DNA from: Bradyrhizobium yuanmingense
Lineage (GTDB): Bacteria; Pseudomonadota; Alphaproteobacteria; Rhizobiales; Xanthobacteraceae
NCBI RefSeq assembly: GCF_029167105.1
Contig: NZ_JARFML010000036.1
Location: 1 to 64,000 of the forward strand
Direction: 5' to 3'
Length of the DNA stretch: 64,000 nucleotides
The notes under the pieces are model-generated. The model was not told where the DNA came from, made no database searches, and saw only the letters and a program-made list of their open reading frames with translations. Positions 55,151-63,990 of the stretch are shown here, one piece after another (position 1 is the first letter of the stretch; each line of letters opens with the position of its first letter). Both the position numbers and the translations under genes were made by a program.

Positions 55151-55399
55151 TCTTGAAACTCCCGACTGTAGCCAAGAGAGGCAGCCACGGCGTGTGGCAT
55201 AAGCAACGTGTTCTTCCAGTTGAACACCCATGTCCAAATTTGGAAATCCGGGAGTCTACGGCGGCGTGTGTTGGCGGGCGATTTCGCTCTGTATGGTGAA
55301 GGTGCACGGTGCTGTCCGACGGCGCATGCACTAGTCATATTATATCGAATGGCCTCGTGGCGTGTGGTCGGAGAGCAGACGCCCATTGAGCTCTGCTGG

Positions 55400-55428
55400 A
55401 AAGAAATCGGCCGCCCGGAGGCGGCCGT
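55400..55428 (-). terminator. Probable terminator of the DUF2076 gene
   Basis: On the minus strand, CGGCCGCC, a TCCG loop and GGCGGCCG are followed by ATTTCTTT. The T-run is interrupted, so termination may be partial. It is 24 bp after the stop. Confidence 0.65.
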
Positions 55429-55451
55429 TCCACATCTGTCGGTCGAATAGC

Positions 55452-56279
55452 CTACGCGTAATCGCTGCCGCCATCGTCATCGCCGCCGAAGTCACTGTCG
55501 TCGGCCGCCGTGTCGAAGCTGTCGTCTCGATGATCGCCGTAGTTCTGGTCGTTGTTGTCGCGCTCGTTCGACGCCTGGTCGAAGAAGCCGTGACGGGACT
55601 CCCGGTTCGAGCCGATATCGTCGAGGCCGGCATCGCGCGCGAGCGAGCCGCCGGGCTGATCGCCGCTGCCGCCCCAGGGACTTCCACCAGCACTGCGGTC
55701 ACCGAAGGCGCTACTGTCGCCAAAAGCCTGCTGGTGCGATCCGCCCATCATGCCGCGGATGCTCGAGAGCAGCAGCGAGCCGCCCACGACGCCGGCCGCG
55801 GCCGCCGCCGCCGTGCCGAGGAACGAGCCGCCACCGCCGACCGGCGGAGCGCCGTAGCCCTGGCCCTGGCCATAGGCCTGTCCATAAGGCGGAGGAGCGC
55901 CGTAGCCCGGCTGGCCTTGCGGCATCGCCTGTCCGGTATTCCAAGCCGGCCGCTGCTCACGCTGCGGCACATTCGGCACCGAACCGCGGGACGGGCCGCC
56001 GCCAAACCCAAACAATGTGTCGCGCATGGTGTCGAGGAAGCCACCGGACTGCGCCTGTTCGGGCGCATGGGCCGCTTCCAGCTCCTGGATGCGGGCATCG
56101 GCGCGTTTCAGCGCCTCGTCCTGCACCAGCGTGGTCTGCACCAGCGCGTAGACGGCGCCCGGCGCCTTGCGCAGGCCGTCGGAGATCGCGGCGACCGCAT
56201 CGGGATCGCGGGGTGCATTTTCCAGCTTAGAAAGCCGGTCAAAAAGGTCGTCGACGAGCTGGCGTTCCTGCGGCGTCAT
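55452..56279 (-). CDS. DUF2076 domain-containing protein
   Basis: 275 aa from the ATG at 56279. The start MTPQERQLVDDLFDRLSKLE and helices up to residue ~75 are typical of DUF2076. A low-complexity Gly/Pro/Gln/Tyr region (PGYGAPPPYGQAYGQGQGYG) is followed by a hydrophobic glycine-rich stretch (FLGTAAAAAAGVVGGSLLLS) that may insert in membranes, and an acidic C-terminus rich in aspartate. The function is unknown. Confidence 0.88.
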   Translation of the reverse strand: MTPQERQLVDDLFDRLSKLENAPRDPDAVAAISDGLRKAPGAVYALVQTTLVQDEALKRADARIQELEAAHAPEQAQSGGFLDTMRDTLFGFGGGPSRGSVPNVPQREQRPAWNTGQAMPQGQPGYGAPPPYGQAYGQGQGYGAPPVGGGGSFLGTAAAAAAGVVGGSLLLSSIRGMMGGSHQQAFGDSSAFGDRSAGGSPWGGSGDQPGGSLARDAGLDDIGSNRESRHGFFDQASNERDNNDQNYGDHRDDSFDTAADDSDFGGDDDGGSDYA

Positions 56280-56402
56280 GATCTGTCTCCTTCGCGCAAA
56301 ACCAAGCGCGAAGGGGATGTAGGGTTCCATTATGGCCCCAACAGTGCCGGCCGGATTAAATTTCGGTATGCGACAAGCTGCCTCTGGGCCGCTTTTCGCC
56401 GT

Positions 56403-57248
56403 TCACTCCAGTGTCACGTTGCTATCCGCCAACAGGCGCGCGAAGGCATCGCCCGCGAGATAGGCGTGCTCGCGCTCGCGCACGTCGGTCATCGGATCGA
56501 GGCCGCCGAGGACATCGTCGACGAAGCCGGGATGGCACATCACGAGGCCGCCGTCGGGAAGGCCGTCCAGGAATTGCCGCATCAGCACGCCGAAATCGGC
56601 GGCGCGCGTGAAATCATAGGCGCCGGCGAAGCCGGGGTTGAAGCTGAGGCCGGCGCTGCCGGCGCGGCGGCGGAATTGCACGCTGAGACCATCTAGCAGC
56701 AGCGCCTTCGGTGAGGCCAGCCGCTGCCGCAGCGGAAGGTCGCGGCCGCCCTGGCGCACCCAGGCATTCGGCGCAGCCTCGACCACCGCATCGACGAAGC
56801 CGTCGCGCACCTGCGGATAGAGCTGCACATGCTGGTGGCCGTCGACGAAGTCGGGAGCGCGTCCGAACGCGTCCATGAAGGCGGCCAGCTGCGCCTTCAC
56901 CTCGTTGCGGATGAATTCACGGTCGAGCCGCCGCAAAAGTCCGGCGCGCAGCAGTTTTGGAAAGGCCAAGAACATGTCGCCGTCCAAGGGGCGGAAATGC
57001 ATGGTGAGCGGCCGGAACGGCGCCGACAACGTCACGTGCAATCCGATCGCGCATCGCGGGCTTTGCGTTGCCGAAGCCTGCAGCGCCTCGACGTCGCTGC
57101 GCGCGATCGCGGGCCCCACCATCATCACCGACGTCGCATTGAGGCGGCCGCGTTCGATCAGGTCGCGGATGGCGTGGTTGACGCCCGGGCTGATGCCGTA
57201 ATCGTCGGCGCAGAGCCAGATCCGCCGCGGGCTCGCGGCCACGCTCAT
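56403..57248 (-). CDS. ChbG/HpnK-family deacetylase
   Basis: 281 aa. Metal-dependent deacetylase with RIWLCADDYGIS (metal-binding Asp pair), GLHVTLSAPF, FVDGHQHVQLYP and VMCHPGFVDD. The closest named relatives are HpnK of hopanoid biosynthesis and the chitooligosaccharide deacetylase ChbG. The gene overlaps the end of the glycosyltransferase gene by four bases (ATGA), suggesting that the two modify one lipid-linked sugar. Confidence 0.88.
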   Translation of the reverse strand: MSVAASPRRIWLCADDYGISPGVNHAIRDLIERGRLNATSVMMVGPAIARSDVEALQASATQSPRCAIGLHVTLSAPFRPLTMHFRPLDGDMFLAFPKLLRAGLLRRLDREFIRNEVKAQLAAFMDAFGRAPDFVDGHQHVQLYPQVRDGFVDAVVEAAPNAWVRQGGRDLPLRQRLASPKALLLDGLSVQFRRRAGSAGLSFNPGFAGAYDFTRAADFGVLMRQFLDGLPDGGLVMCHPGFVDDVLGGLDPMTDVREREHAYLAGDAFARLLADSNVTLE

Positions 57249-58282
57249 TCGGCTGCCGTCCTGCTCGCGGCCTCATCGGCTTCGAAATGCTTCTCGCTGT
57301 GCTCGGCGACGAAGTAGATCGGACGCGCCTTCAGCTCGGAGAGGATCTTGCCGATATATTCGCCGACGATGCCGATCATGATGAGCTGCACGCCACCGAT
57401 CGTCATTAGGCCGATCACGAGCGAGGGATAGCCGGGCACCTGCTTGCCGGTCGTCAACACTTCCCAGAGGATCGACAGGCCGAACAGGAAGGCGCCGCCG
57501 GCGAGAATGACGCCGAGCAGGCTGGCGAAGCGCAACGGCGCCACTGAAAAGGACGTCAGGCCCTCGATCGACAGGCCGAGCAGGCTCGCGGCGTTGAAGG
57601 TGGTGACGCCATGGGCACGCGCTGCGGGCTCGTAGTCGACGCGGATCTGGCGGAAACCGATCCAGCTGGCGAGGCCCTTGAAGAAGCGGTTGCGCTCCGG
57701 CAGCTGCCTCAGCGCCGCGACCGCGCGCGGCGACAGCAGGCGGAAATCGCCGGCGTCCTCCGGAATCTTCTGGCGGGCGCCCCAATTGATCAGCGCGTAG
57801 AAGCCGTGCACCGCGACCCGGCGCAGGAATGGCTCGTTGTCGCGATGCGCCTTGGCGGTGTAGACGACGTCATAGCCGTCATCGATCCAGTGCCGCACCA
57901 GCTGTTCGACCAGCGCCGGCGGATGCTGGCCGTCGCCGTCCATGAACATCACCGCGCCGAGGCGGGCATGGTCGAGGCCCGCCATCAGCGCGGCCTCCTT
58001 GCCGAAGTTGCGCGACAGCGACACCACCTGAACGTCGATGGCGTCGGCCGGCAATGACCGCGCGATCGACAGCGTCGCATCCTTGCTGCCGTCGTCGACA
58101 TAGACGACCTCGCAAGACAGGCGATAGCGCTGCCGCAGGGTCTTGGCGAGCTCGCAGATGCGCTGGTGCAGAGCGGTGAGGCCCGCCGCCTCGTTGTAGA
58201 CGGGAATGACGATCGACAGCCCCTTCGCGGCTGCGCTGGCTGCGGTGGTCGTCATGCCGGATACGTCAGAGCCCAGCGTCAT
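57245..58282 (-). CDS. Family 2 glycosyltransferase, polyprenyl-phosphate type
   Basis: 345 aa. GT2 start GLSIVIPVYNEAAGLTALHQ, EVVYVDDGSKDATLS, the catalytic block VMFMDGDGQHPPALVEQLV, and SRNFGKEAALMAG. Two C-terminal membrane helices (FASLLGVILAGGAFLFGLSI and SLVIGLMTIGGVQLIMIGIV) fit the DPM1/GtrB-like group that glycosylates undecaprenyl phosphate. The start may be the ATG at 58255 instead. First gene of a two-gene operon with the deacetylase. Confidence 0.9.
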   Translation of the reverse strand: MTLGSDVSGMTTTAASAAAKGLSIVIPVYNEAAGLTALHQRICELAKTLRQRYRLSCEVVYVDDGSKDATLSIARSLPADAIDVQVVSLSRNFGKEAALMAGLDHARLGAVMFMDGDGQHPPALVEQLVRHWIDDGYDVVYTAKAHRDNEPFLRRVAVHGFYALINWGARQKIPEDAGDFRLLSPRAVAALRQLPERNRFFKGLASWIGFRQIRVDYEPAARAHGVTTFNAASLLGLSIEGLTSFSVAPLRFASLLGVILAGGAFLFGLSILWEVLTTGKQVPGYPSLVIGLMTIGGVQLIMIGIVGEYIGKILSELKARPIYFVAEHSEKHFEADEAASRTAAE

Positions 58283-58379
58283 CGATCAAGGTTCCAGAGG
58301 TGTTTAGGTCTTCTCAACAGCATATGGTAGCAGCCGTTTGCTGTCGCTACGCTGAACGGGCTGCGCGAAAACTTCGGGT

Positions 58380-59357
58380 TCACCGCTGCAGGAACGCCTC
58401 GAGCTTGGCGAACAGCGGGTTCTCCCGGTCGAACACGTAGTCGAGCGAGACCACCGAGACGGTCTCTGCGCCATGCTCGCGCAGGAAGCTCGCCAGCGCG
58501 TAGAGCTGCCCCGGTGGGCAGTGCAGGGTCAGCATGCCTGACGAAGTCGGGCCGCCGAACGGGGCCTCCACGCCGAACCGGCTGTGGGCTTCGCCGAGCA
58601 GGGCGGCATCGCATTGCCGGAAGCGGGTGCGGACTTCGCGGTACTTGTTGGCCCGCGCCCGTGCTGCGATGTGATCGAGGATGACACGCGCCGTCTCGCG
58701 CGCCTGCGGCGACCAGTCGGCCTCCTTGGCGGCCACCAGATTGGCCTGGCTGCGCAGGATCACGCCGTCATCGAGCACCCGCAGGCCGTTGGCCGCAAGC
58801 GTCGCGCCGGTCGTGGTGATGTCGACGATCAGCTCGGCGCTGCCGGCCGCCGGCGCGCCTTCGGTGGCGCCGGCGCTTTCGACGATGCGGTAATCGCTGA
58901 TGCCGTGGGCCTGGAAGAAGCCGCGGGTGAGGTTGACGAACTTGGTCGCCACTCGCATCCGCATGTGATGCTGCTCGCGGAAGCCGGTGGTGACGTCGTC
59001 GAGGTCGGCCATGGTGCGGACGTCGATCCAGGCCTGCGGCACGGCGACGACGACGTCGGCATAGCCGAAGCCGAGCCCGTCGATCAGCGACACGCGCTTG
59101 TCGGCATCGGCGATGTTCTCGCGCACGAGATCTTCGCCGGTGACGCCGAGATGAGCAAGGCCGCGGGACAATTGCGAGGCGATCTCGCTCGCCGAGAGAT
59201 AGGCGACCTCGACATTGTCGAGCCCTGCGATGGTGCCGCGGTAGTCGCGGGCGCCGCCGGCCTTCGACAGTTTGAGGCCGGCACGGGCAAAGAAGGCCTC
59301 GGTGTTTTCCTGCAGGCGGCCCTTGGAGGGAACGGCCAGAACGAATGGCGCGCTCAT
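58380..59357 (-). CDS. hisG: ATP phosphoribosyltransferase HisG
   Basis: 325 aa. First step of histidine synthesis: ATP plus PRPP. Motifs: FVLAVPSKGRLQENTEAFFA, LGVTGEDLVREN, and the PRPP-binding-type block ELIVDITTTGATLAANGLRV. It lies three bases after hisZ. The length is greater than that of the usual HisZ-dependent short form of about 210-230 residues; the extra C-terminal ~100 residues read as a separate small domain. Confidence 0.92.
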   Translation of the reverse strand: MSAPFVLAVPSKGRLQENTEAFFARAGLKLSKAGGARDYRGTIAGLDNVEVAYLSASEIASQLSRGLAHLGVTGEDLVRENIADADKRVSLIDGLGFGYADVVVAVPQAWIDVRTMADLDDVTTGFREQHHMRMRVATKFVNLTRGFFQAHGISDYRIVESAGATEGAPAAGSAELIVDITTTGATLAANGLRVLDDGVILRSQANLVAAKEADWSPQARETARVILDHIAARARANKYREVRTRFRQCDAALLGEAHSRFGVEAPFGGPTSSGMLTLHCPPGQLYALASFLREHGAETVSVVSLDYVFDRENPLFAKLEAFLQR

Positions 59358-59360
59358 GAC

Positions 59361-60512
59361 TTAAGCTCCCACCTTGCGGCCGATCCGGTTCAGCGCGTCC
59401 ACCCAGACCGAGAAGCCGACCGCGGGAATCGGCTCAGCTGATCCGAGCTGGGTCATCAGCCCGTCATAGCGGCCGCCGGCGACCAGCGGCTCGGCGCCGT
59501 TGCCGCTGTGATGCAGCTCGAACTCGAAGCCGGTGTAATAATCGAGTCCGCGCCCGAACGCGGTCGAGAAACGGGTCTGCTTCACGTCGATGCCGCGCGC
59601 GGCCATGAAGCCGACCCGGCTTTCGAACTGATCGATCGCAGATGCGAGATCGAGCTTCGCGTCCGTCGTGAGTGCGCGCAGCTCGGCGATGGCATCGTCC
59701 GGATTGCCCGATATCGACAGGAAGCGCTTGAGCACGGCGATCGCCTCGCGCGGCAGCGCGCCGCCCTTCAGCGTCGATTGCTCGAGGAAGCGGTCGGCGA
59801 TCTCGGCCGTGGTGCGGCCGCCGACATTGGTGGTGCCGGCGATCGACATCAGATCCGTGACGAAGGCGAGCGCCGCCTTGCGGTCGGAGCCGGCAAGGGC
59901 CGCCAGCACGCCCTCATACTCGCTGCGCGTCGCGGTGGTCGCGGCCGTCAGCCGCTCCAGATCCTGCTCCAGGCTGATCTTGCGGTTGAAATCCTTGACC
60001 AGGCGGCGGCGCCAGACCGGATAGAGGTTGAGGGCGTCGAGCAGCGCATTGAACAAGGCGACATCGCCGGTGCGGATCTCGACGTCGCGGACGCCGAAGG
60101 CGGCCGTCGCCTCCAGCCCCAGCGCCAGCATCTCGGCATCAGCCGCGGCGCGGTCCTGACGGGCGAACGATTCGATGCCGGCCTGGAGGAATTCACGGGC
60201 TTGGCCGCTGCGGTAGCGGAATACCGGACCGAGATAGCTGAACCCCGCCGGCTGGCCGGCGCGCCCCGAGGCCAGATAGTCGCGCGCGACAGGAATGGTC
60301 AGGTCCGGGCGCAGGCAGAGCTCCTCGCCGGAGAGGTCGGTGGTCAGATACAGGCTCTTGCGGATGTCCTCGCCGGACAGGTCCAGAAACGGCTCGGCCG
60401 GTTGCAGGATGGCGGGCTCGGCCCTGACATAGCCGGCCTGCGCAAACGACAAGAGCAGCGTATCCGCCCAGGCGGCGGAGCCGGCAGCATTTGAGGTGGC
60501 AGTCGCGGTCAT
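59361..60512 (-). CDS. hisZ: ATP phosphoribosyltransferase regulatory subunit HisZ
   Basis: 383 aa from the ATG at 60512. A histidyl-tRNA synthetase-like fold without the anticodon domain: LDLSGEDIRKSLYLTTDLSG, ELCLRPDLTIPVARDYLAS, SYLGPVFRYRSGQAREFLQA and, near the end, FGRGLDYYTGFEFEL and VAGGRYDGLM. It activates HisG and mediates feedback inhibition. Adjacent to hisG in one transcription unit. Confidence 0.92.
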   Translation of the reverse strand: MTATATSNAAGSAAWADTLLLSFAQAGYVRAEPAILQPAEPFLDLSGEDIRKSLYLTTDLSGEELCLRPDLTIPVARDYLASGRAGQPAGFSYLGPVFRYRSGQAREFLQAGIESFARQDRAAADAEMLALGLEATAAFGVRDVEIRTGDVALFNALLDALNLYPVWRRRLVKDFNRKISLEQDLERLTAATTATRSEYEGVLAALAGSDRKAALAFVTDLMSIAGTTNVGGRTTAEIADRFLEQSTLKGGALPREAIAVLKRFLSISGNPDDAIAELRALTTDAKLDLASAIDQFESRVGFMAARGIDVKQTRFSTAFGRGLDYYTGFEFELHHSGNGAEPLVAGGRYDGLMTQLGSAEPIPAVGFSVWVDALNRIGRKVGA

Positions 60513-60642
60513 CTCAGGGGTCCATCGTCCCGGCGGAACCGGGCAGGCAAGGGGAGGCGAATTGGCGCAGCCCTTAGCATGGCCCGACAGCGGTTTCGAC
60601 CTCCAAAGGATCAATCGCTTAACGGGTGGGCAATGCGCAGGA

Positions 60643-61398
60643 TCAGGCGCTTTTGCCGCCCCAATCCCCCAGCACCGCCTGCACCAGCGCCAGGGCGGCG
60701 ACCGCTGCGGTGTCCGCCCGCATGATGCGGGGGCCGAGCGCCAGCCGCAGGATTTTGGGCTGGCGCAGCAACAGCGCCCGCTCTTCCTCGGCAAAACCGC
60801 CCTCGGGGCCGATCAGCACGTCGATGCCGTGTCCGATCTCGCGCGCGCCTTGCAGGCTCTGAACGGGATCCTGGACCTCCGCCGCCTCGTCGCAGAAGAT
60901 CAGCAACCGGTCCGCGGGGCGCTGGCTCAGGAAGCGCTCCAGCGGCACCGGCTCGGCCACGCTGGCGATGCTGAGGATGCCGCATTGCTCGGCCGCCTCG
61001 ACCACATTGGCGCGCATCCGCTCGGTGTTGACCCGGGAGGCCTGGGTGAACCGGGTCAGGACCGGCTGCAGGCCGGCGGCGCCCATCTCGATGGCCTTCT
61101 GCACCATGTAGTCCAGCCGGGCATGCTTGAGCGGGGCGAAGACGTAGGTGAGGTCCGCGAGCCGGTCCTGGGGCCGGGTCCGCTGCAGGATCACGAGGCC
61201 GTCCGGCCGCTTGCGGCCCTCGATGGCGGCCTGCCACTCGCCATCCCTGCCGTTGAAGGCCAGGACCTCGGCGCCGGCCGCCAGCCGCAGCACATTGCCG
61301 AGATAATTGCTCTGGTCGCGGTCGAGCGCGACCTTGGCGTCCTGGGCCAGGGGGGCAGCGACGAACAGGCGGGGGGCGCGAAAATCGTGGGAAGGCAT
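60643..61398 (-). CDS. rsmE: 16S rRNA (uracil-1498-N3)-methyltransferase RsmE
   Basis: 251 aa, SPOUT-fold methyltransferase with HARLDYMVQKAIEMGAAGLQ, RMRANVVEAAEQCGI, and the SAM-binding knot VLIGPEGGFAEEE and LGPRIMRADTAAVAAL. It methylates the ribosomal small-subunit RNA at U1498. Length and motifs are standard. It stands alone, downstream of no obvious partner. Confidence 0.94.
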   Translation of the reverse strand: MPSHDFRAPRLFVAAPLAQDAKVALDRDQSNYLGNVLRLAAGAEVLAFNGRDGEWQAAIEGRKRPDGLVILQRTRPQDRLADLTYVFAPLKHARLDYMVQKAIEMGAAGLQPVLTRFTQASRVNTERMRANVVEAAEQCGILSIASVAEPVPLERFLSQRPADRLLIFCDEAAEVQDPVQSLQGAREIGHGIDVLIGPEGGFAEEERALLLRQPKILRLALGPRIMRADTAAVAALALVQAVLGDWGGKSA

Positions 61399-61608
61399 CG
61401 CTCGGGGTCCGATTACCGGCCGTTCTTAACCGAAAGGCGCCATTTCGGGGGTAAATATTGCCGAATCGGTGCGTCCCAGCGCCGCGCTCTCGCCCTATTC
61501 CACGGGTTGTTAAGCGCCGGCGGGAATCGTAAAAACGCGAACACGCTGGTCGCGCTTCAATTGGGAAGCCCTGAACCCCGTTAGCTCCTGCCGGAGAGAC
61601 TTATCTTG

Positions 61609-62271
61609 ATGATCCGCCATTTGATGGTTCCGATCACTGCCGCCACGGTCGCCATGAGTGCTGTGGGCGCTCATGCGCAAAGCGCGTTCCCCGCGCCGCT
61701 GCCCAACCAGGCTGCCGCCAGTTCTCCATTTCCTCCGGTCAACGGTGCGGCGCCGAGCGCGTCGGTCGGCACCGCGCCGCAATCCTCCTTTCCCGTGAAC
61801 GGTGCTGCCCCGATCGGTGGCCCCGGCGCCTTCAGCGCGGCTCCGCCGACGCAGGCCGGTCCCGGCGAAGACTGCATGAAGGCCTTCATTCCGCTGCGCG
61901 AGGAAGCCGAGAAGCGCGGGAAGCTGATCAAGGCCGCGAGCGATCGTCGCGCGCAGCCGGACGAGGCCTGCAAGCTGATCCGCAATTTCAGCCAGGCTGA
62001 AGTCAAGATGATCAAGTACATCGAGACCAACGCCGCCAAATGTGGAATCCCGCCACAGATCGGTGCACAGCTGAAGGACGGTCACAAGAACACCGAGGCC
62101 ATGGCGACGAAGGTCTGCAACGTCGCGCAGCAGATGCAGAACCAGCCGCGCGGTCCGGCCGGTCCGTCGCTGAGCGAGGTGCTGGGCTCTGGCTCCGCGC
62201 CCGAGGCCAATGCCGGCAAGAAGGGCGGCAGCACCTTCGATACGCTCAACGGCAACGTCCTGACCCGATGA
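61609..62271 (+). CDS. Exported hypothetical protein
   Basis: 220 aa from the ATG at 61609 (a TTG directly precedes it). Signal peptide ending VGAHA. A Pro/Ala/Gly-rich linker with two FPVNGAAP-like repeats leads to a helical domain with three cysteines (EDCMKAFIPL, EACKLIRNFS, AAKCGIPPQI). The C-terminal helix ends in VLTR. Periplasmic; conserved in this genus by the look of the sequence but of unknown role. Its stop is next to the hairpin pair. Confidence 0.75.
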   Translation: MIRHLMVPITAATVAMSAVGAHAQSAFPAPLPNQAAASSPFPPVNGAAPSASVGTAPQSSFPVNGAAPIGGPGAFSAAPPTQAGPGEDCMKAFIPLREEAEKRGKLIKAASDRRAQPDEACKLIRNFSQAEVKMIKYIETNAAKCGIPPQIGAQLKDGHKNTEAMATKVCNVAQQMQNQPRGPAGPSLSEVLGSGSAPEANAGKKGGSTFDTLNGNVLTR

Positions 62272-62276
62272 TACAT

Positions 62277-62349
62277 GTGCCGCCGATTTGAAGTTCCTAC
62301 GGTGCTTGCCGCGAGATCCTCGTAGGAACTTCAAATCGATAAGCGGCAC
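62277..62349. repeat. Long perfect hairpin, first of a related pair
   Basis: Perfect 18-bp arms (62284-62301 and 62321-62338) with a 19-nt loop, extended by GTGCCGC/GCGGCAC at 62277-62283 and 62343-62349 with a 4-nt ATAA bulge on the right side. The arm core TTTGAAGTTCCTAC resembles the second hairpin. There is no T-run, so it is not a simple terminator. Confidence 0.85.
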
Positions 62350-62371
62350 GTGAATTATAGTTTTCTTGCTC

Positions 62372-62442
62372 GTGCCCTTGTAGTTTTCGAAGTTCGTACC
62401 GGAATGGGCCGCGATGGAATACGAACTTCGAAAACTGGGCAC
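62372..62442. repeat. Long perfect hairpin containing the ubiA start
   Basis: Perfect 17-bp arms (62382-62398 and 62420-62436), extended by GTGCCC/GGGCAC with a 4-nt TTGT bulge on the left side, the mirror image of the first hairpin. The 21-nt loop (62399-62419) holds both a GGAA sequence and the ATG of ubiA. The right arm encodes ubiA residues 3 to 8. Confidence 0.85.
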
Positions 62443-63370
62443 TAGCACATCCGCCCGCGTTGCCGATTCCACCGGCAACTGGGTCGATACGCTCGCGCCG
62501 CATTGGGCGCGGCCTTACCTGCGCCTCTCCCGCTTCGATCGCCCGATCGGCTCCTGGCTTCTCCTGATGCCATGCTGGTGGTCGGCGGCGCTGGCCGCGG
62601 GCATGGCGCATGACATTCGCGGCCTGCCGCTCACCATCGTGCTGTTCTTCATCGGCGCTTTCGTCATGCGCGGGGCCGGCTGCACCTGGAACGACATCAC
62701 CGATCGCGACCTCGACAACAAGGTCGAGCGCACGCGCTCGCGGCCGCTGCCGTCGGGGCAGGTGACCACCAGGCAGGCGCTGGTCTTCATGGTCGCGCAG
62801 GCGCTGGTCGGTCTCGTGGTGCTGTTGCAGTTCAACCGCTTCGCGATCGCAACAGGCATCGCCTCGCTCCTGATCGTCGCGATCTATCCTTTCATGAAGC
62901 GCATCACCTGGTGGCCGCAGATCGTGCTCGGGCTCGCCTTCTCCTGGGGCGCGTTGATGGGGTTTGCCGTCACCTTCGGCCGGATCGACGCCACCGCGCT
63001 CGTGCTCTATGCCGGCGCGATCTCCTGGGTGATCGGCTATGACACGATCTACGCGCATCAGGACGCGGAGGACGACGCGCTGATCGGCATCAAGTCGACC
63101 GCGCGCCTGTTCGGCGCGCATACGCGCCGGGCGCTGGTCCTGTTCTACGGGCTCGCGGTGATGCTGATCGCCATCGCGCTGGCATCTGGCGAGGCGCGCT
63201 GGCCGGCCTGGCTCGGGCTCGTGGCCTTCGCCCTGCATCTCGCCTCGCAGATCGTGCGCCTGAAGATCGAAGATCCCGGACTGTGCCTGCGCCTGTTCAA
63301 GTCGAACCGCGATGCAGGTTTGCTGCTGTTTGCGGGATTGCTGGCGGACGCGGTGATGCGGGCCGCGTAG
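62414..63370 (+). CDS. ubiA: 4-hydroxybenzoate polyprenyltransferase UbiA
   Basis: 318 aa with about eight membrane helices. The two aspartate-rich motifs are NDITDRDLDNKVERTRSRPL and DAEDDALIGIKSTA; they bind the prenyl diphosphate through magnesium. The enzyme prenylates 4-hydroxybenzoate in ubiquinone synthesis. The first ~13 residues (MEYELRKLGTSTS) are encoded by a hairpin element and do not look like normal UbiA; homology begins at ARVADSTGNWVDT. No other ATG, GTG or TTG lies between, so the insertion probably supplies the start. Confidence 0.9.
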   Translation: MEYELRKLGTSTSARVADSTGNWVDTLAPHWARPYLRLSRFDRPIGSWLLLMPCWWSAALAAGMAHDIRGLPLTIVLFFIGAFVMRGAGCTWNDITDRDLDNKVERTRSRPLPSGQVTTRQALVFMVAQALVGLVVLLQFNRFAIATGIASLLIVAIYPFMKRITWWPQIVLGLAFSWGALMGFAVTFGRIDATALVLYAGAISWVIGYDTIYAHQDAEDDALIGIKSTARLFGAHTRRALVLFYGLAVMLIAIALASGEARWPAWLGLVAFALHLASQIVRLKIEDPGLCLRLFKSNRDAGLLLFAGLLADAVMRAA

Positions 63371-63371
63371 G

Positions 63372-63470
63372 TCTCGTAGGGTGGATTAGCGAAGCGTAAT
63401 CCACCTCTTCGCTTTCCATGCGGACAGAAGTTGGTGGGTTACGCCTACGGCTAACCCACCCTACGGCACC
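63372..63470. repeat. Dispersed intergenic repeat
   Basis: GTAGGGTGGATTAGCGAAGC on the left and GGCTAACCCACCCTAC on the right form inverted ends, with GGTGGGTTACGCC inside. This GTAGGGTGGGTTA-type repeat is very common between genes in many bacteria. No gene is present. Confidence 0.75.
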
Positions 63471-63471
63471 T

Positions 63472-63990
63472 TCAATTCCTCGCAATGATCTCGCGTTCGC
63501 CGCGATGAACGGACAATTCCCGCGCCATTGCGGTGCGCCGGCGCATCAAGAATTTCGGGCGGCGGGCGCGGATCGCGTTGGCGCGGCGGCGGCGCGGTGC
63601 GGGCTTGCGCGCGCCCTCGTCGAGCTGCGGCAGCGCGAAGATCTCGCTCCAGATTGCCCAGGCCTGCGCGATCTCGTCCGCGTCAGTGCTGATCAGCAGC
63701 GGGATGGACAGTGAGGGATCGCGGTGCACGAGGACGAGCGTCTGCGCCTCGTCATTGCCGCGGAGCGCAACGCCGGTGAAGTCGGCGACGCGCACGTTGA
63801 TCGCCATCTGCATGCCGCGCACGGCACGGCGCAGCACGACGCGCTCGCGATGAAGCTCGATCTGCCTGACATGTCCGTCGGCGCGCGGATCATGCGCATC
63901 GAAGCGGACCGGAAGGGAAAGAGGGTCGAGCCGCAGGGAGCGGCTCGACCCGGCGGGGTGGACCCCGCATGTTGCTGTTTGACGCCTCAC
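63472..63990 (-). CDS. DUF6101 family protein
   Basis: 172 aa from a GTG at 63990, near the right window edge, so the true start could be further upstream. DUF6101 features: DPLSLPVRFDAHDPRADGHV, RVVLRRAVRGMQMAINVRV and FTGVALRG. The C-terminal ~40 residues are arginine-rich. The function is unknown. Typical of Rhizobiales. Confidence 0.75.
   Translation of the reverse strand: MRRQTATCGVHPAGSSRSLRLDPLSLPVRFDAHDPRADGHVRQIELHRERVVLRRAVRGMQMAINVRVADFTGVALRGNDEAQTLVLVHRDPSLSIPLLISTDADEIAQAWAIWSEIFALPQLDEGARKPAPRRRRANAIRARRPKFLMRRRTAMARELSVHRGEREIIARN

Noticed and set aside
62277..62349. The first hairpin as the terminator of the upstream exported protein gene
   Set aside because: There is no T-run after either arm, and the arm similarity to the second hairpin points to a repeat element.
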